A stretch of DNA of 64,000 nt from Martelella limonii (GCF_013344475.1 NZ_JABUOU010000001.1:186001-250000); one strand, 5' to 3'; positions 11,400-20,696 are shown, numbered from the stretch's first letter. Made by a program: numbers and translations. The notes: a model not told the origin generated them from the letters alone.

Positions 11400-12530
11400 A
11401 TGCACGAGCTGAGTGAACCCGAACGCGCGCTGCTGGATCTGATCCGGGAGAACCCGTTCGCCGGACAGCAGCAGATGGCAGACCAGCTTGGTCTGTCGCG
11501 TTCGGCCGTCGCTGCCCATATCGTACGGTTGACGGAAAAGGGGCATATTCTCGGTCGCGGCTATCTGCTTCCCGGCGAGGACCGGATCGTGGTGGTGGGT
11601 GGCGCCGTGATCGATCGCAAATATCTCGCCCGCGCGCCGCTGATTGCCGGCACCTCCAACCCGGTGGAAGGCATGCGCAGCTTCGGCGGCGTTGCCCGCA
11701 ATGTCGCCGAAAATCTTGCGGCACTCGGCGCCAATGTCGGCTTCGTGTCGGCGGTCGGCGCGGATGAAAGCGGCCGGGACCTTCAGCGCCATCTTGCGGG
11801 CAAGGGTGTCGATGTCGCCCATCTCTATGCCTTGCCCGACGAGCGCACCGCAGAATATGCCGCCATTCTCGAACCCTCCGGCGATCTCGCCTATGGCATT
11901 GCCGACATGGCGATCTTCGACCGGTTGACGCCGGACCTGCTGGTGAATGCCGCACCAGCTCTCGCCGCGGCGCGTCTGGTGTTTGCCGATTGCAATCTGC
12001 CGGCAGATACGCTCACCGCGCTGATCGAGCGCCGCAATGGCGGAAAGTTCCAGCTCGCGATCGACGCCGTGTCGACGCCGAAGGTCAGGAAACTGCCCGC
12101 AAGCCTTGCCGGGATCGATCTCCTGTTCCTGAATCTCGACGAGGCCTCTGCCTGGCTTAGAGTCGAATATGACAGGGATATCAATGGAATGGCGCTTGCA
12201 TCTCAGGCCTTGTCTGAGGCTGGAGCGGGCGCCGTGATTCTGACATGCGGCACCATGGGCGCTGTCGTTTCCGAGCGCGGTACCGCGCGGCCGGTTCCTG
12301 TCGTTGCCGCCGAGCCGGTCGACATGACCGGCGCCGGTGACGCCATGATTGCCGCAACCCTCTACCACTATCTCGGCGGTGGCGCGCTTCATGAAGCCGT
12401 GCGGCGGGGCGCGCTGAGCGCGGCGCTGACGACGGAAAGCGCGTCAAGCGTCCACCCGCAAATGTCATCCCACTTCATCGAGGCCCATCTTCATCGCCTC
12501 GACCCAATACAAGGAGAATCCGTTGCGTAA
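11400..12530 (+). CDS. psuK: pseudouridine kinase with N-terminal winged helix
   Basis: A 376-residue PfkB-family kinase preceded by a DNA-binding domain. Residues about 1-60 form a winged helix-turn-helix (ALLDLIRENPFAGQQQMADQLGLSRSAVAAHIVRL). Residues 65-370 are the ribokinase fold: VVVGGAVIDRKY at the N-terminus, SFGGVARNVAENLAALGANVGF substrate loop, and the catalytic signature DMTGAGDAMIAATL near 315. The next gene is the pseudouridine-5'-phosphate glycosidase, overlapping by 8 bp, which identifies this kinase as the one that makes pseudouridine 5'-phosphate. The HTH fusion occurs in related YeiI-type kinases and suggests self-regulation through the half-site array upstream. Confidence 0.88.
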   Translation: MHELSEPERALLDLIRENPFAGQQQMADQLGLSRSAVAAHIVRLTEKGHILGRGYLLPGEDRIVVVGGAVIDRKYLARAPLIAGTSNPVEGMRSFGGVARNVAENLAALGANVGFVSAVGADESGRDLQRHLAGKGVDVAHLYALPDERTAEYAAILEPSGDLAYGIADMAIFDRLTPDLLVNAAPALAAARLVFADCNLPADTLTALIERRNGGKFQLAIDAVSTPKVRKLPASLAGIDLLFLNLDEASAWLRVEYDRDINGMALASQALSEAGAGAVILTCGTMGAVVSERGTARPVPVVAAEPVDMTGAGDAMIAATLYHYLGGGALHEAVRRGALSAALTTESASSVHPQMSSHFIEAHLHRLDPIQGESVA

Positions 12531-13446
12531 GATCGAAATCATCCTCGGCAAAGAGGTGTCCGAAGCGCTTGCCGCAAGCCGCCCGGTGGTGGCGCTGGAA
12601 TCGACCATCATCACCCATGGCATGCCGTACCCCGCCAATCTCGAGACCGCGCTCGGCGTCGAGGCCGTGGTGCGCGAGAACGGCGCCGTGCCCGCCACCA
12701 TCGCCGTGATCGACGGCAAGCTCCATGCCGGCCTCGAGCGCGATGTGATCGAGCGGCTGGCGAAGGTTGAAAGGGGCGTGGTCAAGGCTTCGGGCCGCGA
12801 TCTGGCGGTTGCCATGGTCAAGGGCCAGACCGCAGGCACCACGGTGTCGGCGACCATGAAGATCGCAGCCCTTGCCGGCATCTCGATCTTTGCGACCGGC
12901 GGGGTGGGCGGCGTTCATCGCGGGGCCGAGCAGACCTTCGACATCTCCGCAGATCTCACGGAGCTTGGCCGCACGCCTGTCGCCGTCGTCTGCGCCGGCG
13001 TGAAGTCGATCCTCGATATTGCCAAGACGCTCGAATATCTCGAAACCCAGCGCGTGCCGGTGATCGCCTATCAGAGCGACGACTTCCCGGCCTTCTTCAC
13101 CCGTTCCAGCGGCTACAAGGCCGACCACCGGCTCGACAGCGCCGAGGACATCGCGGCGACCATGCTGGCGCATGATGCGCTCGAAACCGGGACAGGCATG
13201 CTGATCGCAAACCCCGTTCCGGAAGACGATGCGCTGACGCCCGAATTCATCGACGGCACCATCGACGACGCCGTTGCCGAGGCAACCGAGCGCGGCATCG
13301 GGCGCAAGGAGCTGACGCCCTTCCTGCTTGCCCGCATCAATGAACTGTCCGAGGGCCGCAGCCTCAAGGCCAATATCGCGCTGGTGCGCAACAATGCGGC
13401 ACTTGCTGCTCGGATTGCTGCGGCACGCGCCAAGGCTTCCGCCTGA
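12523..13446 (+). CDS. psuG: pseudouridine-5'-phosphate glycosidase
   Basis: A 307-residue enzyme that cleaves pseudouridine 5'-phosphate reversibly to uracil and ribose 5-phosphate, completing pseudouridine salvage with PsuK. Family hallmarks are present: VVALESTIITHGMPYPANL near residue 25, VIDGKLHAGL, ATMKIAALAGISIFATGGVGGVHRGA near 110-135 and CAGVKSILDIAKTLEYLET near 165. The start is TTG at 12523, chosen because AAGGAG at 12511-12516 is spaced 6 bp from it. It overlaps the psuK stop by 8 bp, so the two are translationally linked. No dedicated pseudouridine transporter is adjacent. Confidence 0.95.
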   Translation: MRKIEIILGKEVSEALAASRPVVALESTIITHGMPYPANLETALGVEAVVRENGAVPATIAVIDGKLHAGLERDVIERLAKVERGVVKASGRDLAVAMVKGQTAGTTVSATMKIAALAGISIFATGGVGGVHRGAEQTFDISADLTELGRTPVAVVCAGVKSILDIAKTLEYLETQRVPVIAYQSDDFPAFFTRSSGYKADHRLDSAEDIAATMLAHDALETGTGMLIANPVPEDDALTPEFIDGTIDDAVAEATERGIGRKELTPFLLARINELSEGRSLKANIALVRNNAALAARIAAARAKASA

Positions 13447-13509
13447 AGCCGCATTGCGTTTCGGTTTCATGGCGCTAGTCTTCCCGGACAACAATCCGAG
13501 GAGACAGCC

Positions 13510-14502
13510 ATGACCGAGACCTTTCCCGCACTCCTGATCCGTGACAAGGAAAACCCGGCTGCCGTGCTGACGGACTTGAGCCGGGCCGACCTGCCGGATC
13601 TGCCCTTGCTGGTGCGCGTCGACTATTCCAGCCTGAACTACAAGGACGGGCTGTCGGTGACCGGCAAGGGACGGATTGCCCGGCGCTTTCCGATGGTGCC
13701 GGGGATCGATACCGCCGGCACGGTGGTGGAATCGGCAAGCCCTGCCTTCCAGCCCGGCGACCGGGTTATCGCGACCGGGAACGGGCTTTCCGAAACCGAA
13801 TGGGGCGCTTATTCCACCTATCAGCGGCTGAAGCCCGAATGGCTGATGCGCCAGCCGGAAGGGTTCACCCAGCGGCAGGCAATGGCCATCGGCACGGCAG
13901 GGGTGACGGCGGCGCTCTGCGTCAACCAGCTGCTCGCCTGGGGCAATCTTTCGCAGGATGGCGGCAGCGTGCTGGTAACCGGCGCTGCCGGCGGCGTCGG
14001 CTCCTATGCCGTGGCGCTGCTCTCGGCACTGGGTTTCCATGTCACGGCCTCAACGGGCAGGCCGGAAACCCACGACTATCTCAAGGCGCTCGGCGCCAAG
14101 GAATTCATCGACCGCAAATCGCTTTCCGCGCCCTCCAAACCGCTTCAGGAGGAGCGCTGGATGGGCGCGGTTGACAGCGTCGGCTCGACCACGCTTGCCA
14201 ATGTTCTTGCCCAGACGATGCGCGACGGTGCGGTGGCCGCATGCGGTCTTGCAGGCGGCGCAGACCTGCCTGCCACCGTGATGCCGCATATCCTGCGATC
14301 CGTGACGCTGATCGGCGTCGATTCGGTCTTCGCGCCGCCGCGCCGCCGCGAGGCCGCATGGCGGCTGCTGCAGACGGCCCTGAAGCCCGAGCACATCGAT
14401 CTGGTGACCGCCGGCGAGATCGACCTTGAGGGCTTGCCCCAGGCGGCAGAGGATATTCTGGCGGGCAGGGTGCGCGGCCGGATGATCGTGAAGGTGGCCT
14501 AG
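13510..14502 (+). CDS. MDR oxidoreductase, YhdH/YhfP (acrylyl-CoA reductase-like) family
   Basis: A 330-residue zinc-independent medium-chain reductase of the YhdH/YhfP family, which includes AcuI acrylyl-CoA reductases. Motifs: SSLNYKDGLSVTGKG near residue 40, MVPGIDTAGTVVESASPAFQPGDRVI near 60-85, and the NADPH Rossmann loop VTGAAGGVGSYAVALLSALGF near 155. The C-terminal DILAGRVRGRMIVKV is also typical. No catalytic-zinc Cys/His ligands are present. AcuI members reduce acrylyl-CoA to propionyl-CoA and protect against acrylate, but no DMSP genes are adjacent, so the substrate remains open. The ATG has GAGGAG upstream. Convergent with rpsD. Confidence 0.88.
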   Translation: MTETFPALLIRDKENPAAVLTDLSRADLPDLPLLVRVDYSSLNYKDGLSVTGKGRIARRFPMVPGIDTAGTVVESASPAFQPGDRVIATGNGLSETEWGAYSTYQRLKPEWLMRQPEGFTQRQAMAIGTAGVTAALCVNQLLAWGNLSQDGGSVLVTGAAGGVGSYAVALLSALGFHVTASTGRPETHDYLKALGAKEFIDRKSLSAPSKPLQEERWMGAVDSVGSTTLANVLAQTMRDGAVAACGLAGGADLPATVMPHILRSVTLIGVDSVFAPPRRREAAWRLLQTALKPEHIDLVTAGEIDLEGLPQAAEDILAGRVRGRMIVKVA

Positions 14503-14565
14503 ACCGGCATCTTTCCCCGTCTCCCTCAGGCATCCTCCCATTTTCCTGTCGCCGAGCCACAAAAA

Positions 14566-14589
14566 AAAGCCGCCCCGGAGGGCGGCTTT
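14566..14589 (-). terminator. rpsD terminator
   Basis: AAAGCCGCCC, loop cgga, GGGCGGCTTT: a perfect 10-bp stem. On the minus strand it is followed by a run of eight T residues, typical of an intrinsic terminator for rpsD. It may also serve the converging reductase gene. Confidence 0.88.
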
Positions 14590-14614
14590 CTGATTTCGGT
14601 CGCGTTGACGAAAA

Positions 14615-15232
14615 TTAACGCGAGTAGAACTCGACCACGAGGTTCGGTTCCATGATGACCGGGTAGGGGATGTCGGCGAGAGCCGGAACCCGTACGAAAG
14701 TGGCGGTCATCTTGTTGTGGTCGGCGTCGATGTAGTCCGGAACGTCACGTTCTGCGAGCTGGGTCGCTTCGATGACGCTTGCGAGCTGCTTGGAGCGCTC
14801 GCGAATGGCGATGACATCGCCGGCCTTGCAGCGGTACGAGCCAACATTGACCTTGACGCCGTTGACGGTGACATGGCCGTGGTTGACGAACTGACGGGCA
14901 GCAAAGACCGTCGGTACGAACTTGGCGCGGTAGACGATCGCGTCGAGGCGGCTTTCCAGCAGGCCCACCAGGTTTTCACCGGTGTCGCCCTTGCGGCGGT
15001 TGGCTTCTTCGAAGATCGCCAGGAACTGCTTTTCGCGCAGTTCGCCGTAATAGCCCTTCAGCTTCTGCTTGGCGCGCAGCTGCACGCCGAAGTCGGAGAG
15101 CTTGCCCTTGCGGCGCTGACCGTGCTGGCCGGGGCCGTATTCGCGACGGTTCACCGGGGACTTCGGACGGCCCCAGATGTTTTCGCCCATACGGCGGTCA
15201 ATTTTATGCTTGGACGATTCGCGCTTGCTCAT
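14615..15232 (-). CDS. rpsD: 30S ribosomal protein S4
   Basis: A 205-residue S4, the primary 16S rRNA-binding protein that nucleates small-subunit assembly. The N-terminus [22 protein letters not shown] and the [21 protein letters not shown] block are the usual alphaproteobacterial form. The S4 RNA-binding domain follows from about residue 95 ([38 protein letters not shown]). As in other rhizobia it stands alone rather than in the alpha operon. Strong terminator immediately downstream. Confidence 0.98.
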   Translation of the reverse strand: MSKRESSKHKIDRRMGENIWGRPKSPVNRREYGPGQHGQRRKGKLSDFGVQLRAKQKLKGYYGELREKQFLAIFEEANRRKGDTGENLVGLLESRLDAIVYRAKFVPTVFAARQFVNHGHVTVNGVKVNVGSYRCKAGDVIAIRERSKQLASVIEATQLAERDVPDYIDADHNKMTATFVRVPALADIPYPVIMEPNLVVEFYSR

Positions 15233-15509
15233 CGTATTTCCTTAATCTCATAAACACGGGACCGGCCGAACCGGGAGCCCAAGGAAACACGCCCTCCTTT
15301 GGCACCTTCTTTCGAAGGACCTGACAGGTTTTCGTGGAAAAAAGCGCCCTGAAAACCACGGGACATGTCGGTTAGAAACACCGATCAGATCAGTGTTGGC
15401 GCGCTGATAGTCGTCTTTTGCCCGAAAGTCAACGTCTGCGGCGTGGACTCTTGTCCGTCCGCCATGCTTTAAACCGTTCCATCGCTTCTTCAAATCAGGA
15501 TCTTTCACC

Positions 15510-16337
15510 ATGCCGATCACCTCCGAAACGCTCGACGCCATCGCCGGGCTGATGCGCCACGCTGCCAAACAGGAAATCCTGCCGCGCTTCCGCGCGCTCG
15601 GCGATGATGACGTCGCAGAAAAGACCGAGGCGAGCGATCTGGTCACGGTGGCCGATACCAGCGCAGAGCGGGTGATCAAGGCGGGCATTGCCGAGATCCT
15701 GCCGGATGCGCTGTTCATTGGGGAGGAGGGCGTTGCCGCGGACCCGTCACTTCTATCAGGGCTGAAGGACGCCGATGTCGCCGTGGTCGTCGATCCGATC
15801 GACGGCACGTTCAATTTTGCCCATGGCATTTCCGCTTTCGGCGTGATGGCGGCCGTGGTGGTCAAGGGCGAAACCGTCGCCGGCCTGATCTACGATCCGA
15901 TGGGCGACGATTTCATGATGGCGGAAAAGGGCGGCGGCGCGTTTCTGAAGCGCGCCGATGGTGCATCTCGCAAGGTGAAGGTCGCAGCGCCCGTGCCGCT
16001 CGAGGAGATGCTGGGCACGGCCTCGGTCGCCTTCATGCCGAAGGAAAAACGCGCAGTCCTGCTCGCCAACATGGCAAAGGTCCGCTATGCCGCAAGCTAC
16101 CGCGCGGCAGCCGTCGAATACCGTGCCTTTGCCTCCGGCGGATCGCATTTCTTCACCTATTTCAAGCTGATGCCGTGGGATCATCTCGCCGGCGTACTGA
16201 TCGGCCAGGAAGCCGGCGGCTATATCGCCCGTTATGACGGCTCGGCCTATCTGCCGGCCCATCTCGACGGCGGCCTGCTGGGCGCGCCGGATAAGGAAAG
16301 CTGGCAGGAACTGCACGACAAGGTGTTTGTCCTGTAA
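15510..16337 (+). CDS. inositol monophosphatase family protein
   Basis: A 275-residue member of the Mg2+-dependent inositol monophosphatase superfamily. Metal-site motifs are intact: GEEG near residue 72 (metal Glu), DPIDGTFNFAHG near 94-105 and WDHLAGVLIGQEAGG near 222 (the usual WD.AAG motif in a variant form). The family includes inositol-1-phosphatases, histidinol phosphatases and fructose bisphosphatases; nothing nearby decides between them. The ATG start follows a weak GGATC-type site. It is a single gene between rpsD, transcribed away, and a converging TetR regulator. Confidence 0.85.
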   Translation: MPITSETLDAIAGLMRHAAKQEILPRFRALGDDDVAEKTEASDLVTVADTSAERVIKAGIAEILPDALFIGEEGVAADPSLLSGLKDADVAVVVDPIDGTFNFAHGISAFGVMAAVVVKGETVAGLIYDPMGDDFMMAEKGGGAFLKRADGASRKVKVAAPVPLEEMLGTASVAFMPKEKRAVLLANMAKVRYAASYRAAAVEYRAFASGGSHFFTYFKLMPWDHLAGVLIGQEAGGYIARYDGSAYLPAHLDGGLLGAPDKESWQELHDKVFVL

Positions 16338-16352
16338 CGGCAAACCCGGGTT

Positions 16353-17021
16353 TCATCGCGCAGGAAAGCAGTCGGTTGTCCCGATGTCCGCTTCTCTGGT
16401 CACGCTTGCTAGATACGTGCGGCACATCAGGACGAGCTGGCGGCGGATCGGTTCCGCCTCTTCCCTTGAAAGCCTCCGCTCGAAGACATGGCGTACCGCG
16501 CCGAAAATGACGGTGACGAGCGTGAGGTTCACGCTTTGAATATCCGCGATCGATGGATCACCGGCGCTGTCGAACATGGCGCTGGTTGCGGTATCGACGC
16601 GGGCGACGAATGCCGCGATCAGCGCTTCATTATTCAGTCCGGCCATTGACTGGTAAAGCGCCAGCGTCGCATCCATGCGCTCCATTTTCGCCTGCCAATA
16701 GGTATCGATCAGCGCCTCGACCATGTCGCCGATCGGCGCGCCCTCGAGTGCTGCGCATCGTGCCTCGACCCTTGCCGCAAGCGCCTCTAGATAGCGCTCG
16801 TTCAGCGCATAGATCAGCGCGTGTTTGTGGGGGAAGTACTGATACATGGTTCCGACCGAAACGCCGGCGCGCTCGGCAACACGGGTGGTGGTCAGCCGAT
16901 CCAATCCATCGCTGATCAAAAGCTGAATGCATGCCTCGAAAATTGCATCGACAGTGACTGCCGCGCGTGCCTGACGCGGCTTCTTCCGGGGGCTGAGGCC
17001 TGAGGGCGTGGTCCGTTCCAA
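16353..17021 (-). CDS. TetR/AcrR family transcriptional regulator
   Basis: A 222-residue repressor with an N-terminal TetR helix-turn-helix (VDAIFEACIQLLISDGLDRLTTTRVAERAGVSVGTMYQYFPHKHALIYAL, residues about 24-75) and a helical ligand-binding C-terminal domain. The best start is TTG at 17021 with GGGA 7 bp upstream; no in-frame ATG is available near the domain start. It is divergent from the SDR gene, 71 bp away, which is its likely target. I found no convincing palindrome in the short shared promoter region. Confidence 0.88.
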   Translation of the reverse strand: MERTTPSGLSPRKKPRQARAAVTVDAIFEACIQLLISDGLDRLTTTRVAERAGVSVGTMYQYFPHKHALIYALNERYLEALAARVEARCAALEGAPIGDMVEALIDTYWQAKMERMDATLALYQSMAGLNNEALIAAFVARVDTATSAMFDSAGDPSIADIQSVNLTLVTVIFGAVRHVFERRLSREEAEPIRRQLVLMCRTYLASVTREADIGTTDCFPAR

Positions 17022-17092
17022 ATGCGAATCCCGAAACCGAATGTTCCTTCATATATTTACAAGAGACAAAACACGCAGGAAAGGCTTGTTTC

Positions 17093-17815
17093 ATGAAGGA
17101 CCAACGCATCGCTCTCATCACCGGCGCCAACAAGGGAATCGGCCTCGAAATCGCCCGCCAGCTCGGGCAGGCGGGCGTCCATGTGATCATTGGCACACGC
17201 AACGTTGAGCGCGGCATGGCCGCTCTCGAGAAACTGGCCGGGGCAGGCGTCGCCGCCCACCATGTCCACCTCGATCTCGATGAGCAAGACAGCATCGCCG
17301 AGGCTGCCCGTCTCATTGGCGAGGAACACGGCAGGCTCGACATTCTTGTCAACAATGCCGGCATATTCGATCCCCATGACGGTCCTCCTTCAAAGGCGCC
17401 CGCTGCGGTAGCGCGCCGCCAGTTGGAGGTGAATTTCATCGGCGCACTGATGGTAACGCAGGCCATGCTGCCGCTTCTACGCGCTGCGCCGGCAGGACGG
17501 ATCGTGAACCTCTCGAGCGCGCTCGGCTCACTGACGCTGAACGGAGATCTCGAGAGCCCCTATTATTCGGCCCAATATCTTGGCTACAACGCCTCGAAGG
17601 CCGCGCTCAACATGATGACTGTTCAGCTTCGCCAGGAACTGCGCGACACTGCGATCGTCGTGAATTCGGTCAGCCCCGGCTTTGTGCAGACGGATCTGAC
17701 CGGCGGCAACGGCTTTGTGACGGCGGAGGAGGGGGCGGTGCTTCCGGTCCGGTTCGCGCTGGAAGGAAAAGAGAATGGCGGCTTCTTCGATCCTGCTGGC
17801 CCCACCCCATGGTGA
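17093..17815 (+). CDS. SDR family NAD(P)-dependent oxidoreductase
   Basis: A 240-residue short-chain dehydrogenase of the carbonyl-reductase-like type. Cofactor motif TGANKGIGLEIARQLG at the N-terminus, NNAG at about residue 88, catalytic Ser in VNLSSALGSL near 140 and YxxxK within YLGYNASKAALNM near 160. The C-terminus carries VNSVSPGFVQTDLTGG. The motifs indicate reduction of a ketone or aldehyde, but the substrate is unknown. It is divergent from a TetR gene and 78 bp upstream of a DUF899 gene that has its own promoter palindrome. Confidence 0.9.
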   Translation: MKDQRIALITGANKGIGLEIARQLGQAGVHVIIGTRNVERGMAALEKLAGAGVAAHHVHLDLDEQDSIAEAARLIGEEHGRLDILVNNAGIFDPHDGPPSKAPAAVARRQLEVNFIGALMVTQAMLPLLRAAPAGRIVNLSSALGSLTLNGDLESPYYSAQYLGYNASKAALNMMTVQLRQELRDTAIVVNSVSPGFVQTDLTGGNGFVTAEEGAVLPVRFALEGKENGGFFDPAGPTPW

Positions 17816-17833
17816 CGGCATGCATAAAACCTC

Positions 17834-17863
17834 TTGCATGGTACGTTGATATCAACGTAAATA
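17834..17863 (+). promoter_or_regulatory. promoter with perfect 18-bp palindrome in its spacer (DUF899 gene)
   Basis: TTGCAT (17834-17839), 18 bp, TAAATA (17858-17863). The palindrome TACGTTGATATCAACGTA (17842-17859) fills almost the whole spacer and touches the -10 element, the geometry of a repressor operator. It stands 35 bp before the gene start. Confidence 0.65.
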
Positions 17864-17893
17864 ATACTGCTTTGGAAGCAGGAGGGTTTCAGC

Positions 17894-18595
17894 ATGGACG
17901 ATCTCGTCCCGGCCAGCGAACTGGCAGCCAAGAACACGGTGCAATTTCCGAATGAGAGCGCGGACTACCGCAGCGCGCGCAATGCCTTGCTCGCGCAAGA
18001 GATCGAGCTGAGGCGGAAGATGGAGGCAACCGCCGCTTTGCGCCGGGCCCTGCCGCCGGGCGGCGAGGTGCCGCAGGATTATGATTTTGTCGGGCCGGAG
18101 GGGCCGGTAAAACTCTCCGAGCTCTTCGGCGACAAGGATACGCTTATCATCTACAGCTTCATGTACGGGCCCGGGAGCAAACGCCCCTGTCCGATGTGCA
18201 CCTCGATGGTCGGCTCGTGGGAGGGTAAATTCGAGGATATCCGCCAGCGTGTCGCGATCGCGGTCGTCGCCCGTTCGCCGATCGAGCGGCTGGAGGCGTG
18301 GAAGCAGGAGCGCGGCTGGCGGCAGATGCCGTTTTATTCCGATGTTTCCGGCGATTTCACGCGCGCCTATGTCAGTCCCGAGGAGGAGGATATACCGGGC
18401 TATACCGTGTTCGAAAGGAAGGACGGCGTAATCCGTCATTTCTGGAGCGAGGAGATGGACCCTAACATGACCGACCCCGGACAGGACGGGCGCGGGGCCT
18501 TGCAGATGGATCCGTTGTGGCTGCTGCTCGACAGCACCCGGGAGGGGAGGGGCACCGACTGGTATCCAAGCCTTCGCTACGAAGACGAGCATTGA
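17894..18595 (+). CDS. DUF899 family thioredoxin-like protein
   Basis: A 233-residue protein of the DUF899 family, thioredoxin-fold proteins of unknown reaction that are common in soil bacteria. It has the family N-terminus (LVPASELAAKNTVQFPNESADYRSARNALLAQEIELRR) and KLSELFGDKDTLIIYSFMYGPG near residue 85. RPCPMCTSMVGSWEGK near 100 holds the CPMC pair at the thioredoxin active-site position, and the C-terminus ends DPLWLLLDSTREGRGTDWYPSLRYE. AGGAGG precedes the start by 9 bp. The strong palindrome in its promoter suggests inducible expression. Confidence 0.85.
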   Translation: MDDLVPASELAAKNTVQFPNESADYRSARNALLAQEIELRRKMEATAALRRALPPGGEVPQDYDFVGPEGPVKLSELFGDKDTLIIYSFMYGPGSKRPCPMCTSMVGSWEGKFEDIRQRVAIAVVARSPIERLEAWKQERGWRQMPFYSDVSGDFTRAYVSPEEEDIPGYTVFERKDGVIRHFWSEEMDPNMTDPGQDGRGALQMDPLWLLLDSTREGRGTDWYPSLRYEDEH

Positions 18596-18604
18596 GCCAT
18601 GAAA

Positions 18605-18626
18605 AAGGGCGCCCGCAGGCGCCCTT
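18605..18626. terminator. bidirectional terminator between DUF899 and Bcr/CflA genes
   Basis: AAGGGCGCC, loop cgca, GGCGCCCTT: a perfect 9-bp stem between two converging genes, with A-rich sequence on the left and TTCTTG on the right, so it can stop transcription from both sides. Confidence 0.85.
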
Positions 18627-18632
18627 CTTGCA

Positions 18633-19883
18633 TCAAACTTCGGGGTTTTGGGGCTGAAACAGCCTGCCCTTTTCAGCGATCAGCGTGCACACGAGCGCAA
18701 GCGTCGCGAAGATGAAGAACCCGGCAATCATCGGCGTGGTCGTGCCGTTGAAGGAAAATCCGATCGCAGCCCCGAGCAGTGCCGAGCCTGCCGTGCTCGC
18801 AAAGCCCAGGATCGAGGAAGCGGCGCCAGCCACATGGCCGAGCGGCTCCATCGCCAGAGCGTTGAAGTTCGGGCCGATCCAGCCGAACTGGAACCAGGCC
18901 AGCATGAACAGGGCGTAGAACACCCAGAACGGCATCGTGCCGGGGACCACGAGATCGATTGCGAGCCAGACGCCGGTGGTCGCCACGAAGCCGATCAGGG
19001 CGCCGTGCGACAGGCGGCGCATGCCGACCTTCCCGACGATGCGGGAATTGGCCAGCGACGACGCGGCCATCACGATGCCGATACCCGCAAAGGCGATCGG
19101 AAACAGCGTGCCGAGATCGAAGACATCGACATAGACCTGCTGCGCGGAGTTCACGAAGCCGAAGATGCAACTCATCATGAAGGTCGTGCCGAGCGTGTAG
19201 AACAGCGCGATCCGGTTGCTGAGCACGACCCCGAAGGAATGGGTGATCGCCTTTGGCGTCAGCTCCACGCGGTCTTCGGGGTGCTGTGTTTCCGGCAGGC
19301 GGAACATCACCCAGAAGAAGTTGCAGAATGCGGCAAGTGCAAGAAATCCGAATACCAGATGCCATTCGCCCGCAAGCATGATCGCCTGTCCGATGGAGGG
19401 AGCGATCACGGGGATGATCATGAACACCATCATGATCAGCGACATGATCTCGGCCATCTTGCGGCCACCGTAAAGGTCGCGCACCACCGCAACCGAGATG
19501 ACGCGGGTTGCCGCGGCGCCGAGGCCCTGGAAGAACCGCACGGCAAGCATCAGCGTGAAGCTCGGCACGAAGACGCAAAAGACCGCGCCGATGAAATAGA
19601 TGACGAGGCCGACGAGCAGCGGCGTCTTGCGGCCGAAGCGGTCGGCGAGCGGCCCGTAGGCAAGCTGCGCGACGCCGAAGCCGAGCACATAGGCGGTGAT
19701 GATGAACTGGTGCTCGTTCTCGGACTGGACGCCGAGGCTTGCCCCGATTTCCTTCAAGCCCGGAAGCATGATGTCGATTGCAAGCGCGTTGAGCGCCATC
19801 AGCGCGGCCATCATGGCCACAAGCTCCCATTTCCCGGGAGCGCGCCGGACAATCTCGGCGCGAGTCTGTATTGTTTCTGTCAC
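18633..19883 (-). CDS. Bcr/CflA family multidrug efflux MFS transporter
   Basis: A 12-helix major facilitator of the Bcr/CflA drug-resistance family, about 416 residues from the preferred start. The first membrane segment is WELVAMMAALMALNALAIDIMLPGL. The family signature APSIGQAIMLAGEWHLVFGFLA is present near residue 145, and the loop 2-3 motif LADRFGRKTPLLVG near 75. The reading frame is open to 19964 with an ATG at 19919. I prefer GTG 19883 because an AGGA lies 9 bp upstream and the added N-terminus would be Arg-rich and uncharacteristic. Substrates cannot be predicted. Monocistronic, convergent with the DUF899 gene. Confidence 0.88.
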   Translation of the reverse strand: MTETIQTRAEIVRRAPGKWELVAMMAALMALNALAIDIMLPGLKEIGASLGVQSENEHQFIITAYVLGFGVAQLAYGPLADRFGRKTPLLVGLVIYFIGAVFCVFVPSFTLMLAVRFFQGLGAAATRVISVAVVRDLYGGRKMAEIMSLIMMVFMIIPVIAPSIGQAIMLAGEWHLVFGFLALAAFCNFFWVMFRLPETQHPEDRVELTPKAITHSFGVVLSNRIALFYTLGTTFMMSCIFGFVNSAQQVYVDVFDLGTLFPIAFAGIGIVMAASSLANSRIVGKVGMRRLSHGALIGFVATTGVWLAIDLVVPGTMPFWVFYALFMLAWFQFGWIGPNFNALAMEPLGHVAGAASSILGFASTAGSALLGAAIGFSFNGTTTPMIAGFFIFATLALVCTLIAEKGRLFQPQNPEV

Positions 19884-19984
19884 AATCAAATATCCTGAAA
19901 GCAAAATAAGGCGCCGCATGGCGCGGCGCCTGTTCTGACCGGCGCAATCACCGGCAAGCGTCAATGATCAGCGTAATGGCTGGT

Positions 19985-20320
19985 TCAGGCAGCGCCGCGA
20001 ACGGCAACGCCCTTGCTGACCATGTGTTCCTGAAGCTCGCCGGCCTGGAACATCTCACGCACGATATCGCAGCCGCCGACGAATTCACCCTTCACATAAA
20101 GCTGCGGGATGGTCGGCCAGTTGGAGAAATCCTTGATGCCCTGGCGCAGATCACCGTCGGCCAGAACATTGATGCCTTTATAATCGACGCCAAGATAGTC
20201 GAGAATCTGCACGACCTGTCCCGAAAATCCGCACTGCGGGAACTGCGGCGTTCCCTTCATGAACAGCACGACGTCGTTGCTGTCGACTTCGCTCTTGATG
20301 GCAGTCTGAATGTCGCTCAT
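19985..20320 (-). CDS. grxD: monothiol glutaredoxin, Grx4 family
   Basis: A 111-residue CGFS-type glutaredoxin: [24 protein letters not shown] with the CGFS active site near residue 29, [24 protein letters not shown] near 70-90. Such proteins bind a [2Fe-2S] cluster with glutathione, often together with BolA proteins, and help deliver iron-sulfur clusters. The bolA gene directly upstream supports that partnership. The start at 20320 is the ATG of the family N-terminus [12 protein letters not shown]; the frame is open further upstream but without homology. Confidence 0.95.
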   Translation of the reverse strand: MSDIQTAIKSEVDSNDVVLFMKGTPQFPQCGFSGQVVQILDYLGVDYKGINVLADGDLRQGIKDFSNWPTIPQLYVKGEFVGGCDIVREMFQAGELQEHMVSKGVAVRGAA

Positions 20321-20435
20321 GGAAAATCCTTTCACATGCGGGTCAAGGTCCGCAGCGTTACTTGCTTTCAGCATATAATCGATCGATTGACATTCGCCAA
20401 CCCCCGGGCGCGCAGCAATTTGCACGCCAATCGGG

Positions 20436-20669
20436 CTATTGCGGGGCGGATGTCTGCAGCGCGAGCGCGTGCAGCACGCCGCCCATATTGCCCTTCAGCG
20501 CGTCGTAGACCATCTGGTGCTGCTGCACGCGCGTCTTGCCCCTGAAGCTTTCCGATACCACTTCGGCAGCGAAATGGTCGCCGTCGCCTGCCAGATCCCT
20601 GATCGTCACGGTGGCATCGGGAAGGGCTGCCTTGATCATGTCTTCGATTTCGCCCGCGCTCATCGCCAT
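20436..20669 (-). CDS. BolA family protein
   Basis: A 77-residue BolA/IbaG-like protein: [57 protein letters not shown]. The conserved His of QQHQMVY is a cluster ligand in Grx-BolA heterodimers. AAGGAG is 7 bp before the ATG at 20669. It lies between purL and grxD on the same strand, the arrangement usual in rhizobia, so the three genes probably form one transcript. Confidence 0.93.
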   Translation of the reverse strand: MAMSAGEIEDMIKAALPDATVTIRDLAGDGDHFAAEVVSESFRGKTRVQQHQMVYDALKGNMGGVLHALALQTSAPQ

Positions 20670-20696
20670 GGTGATGCTCCTTCCTGCTCGCCGTTC

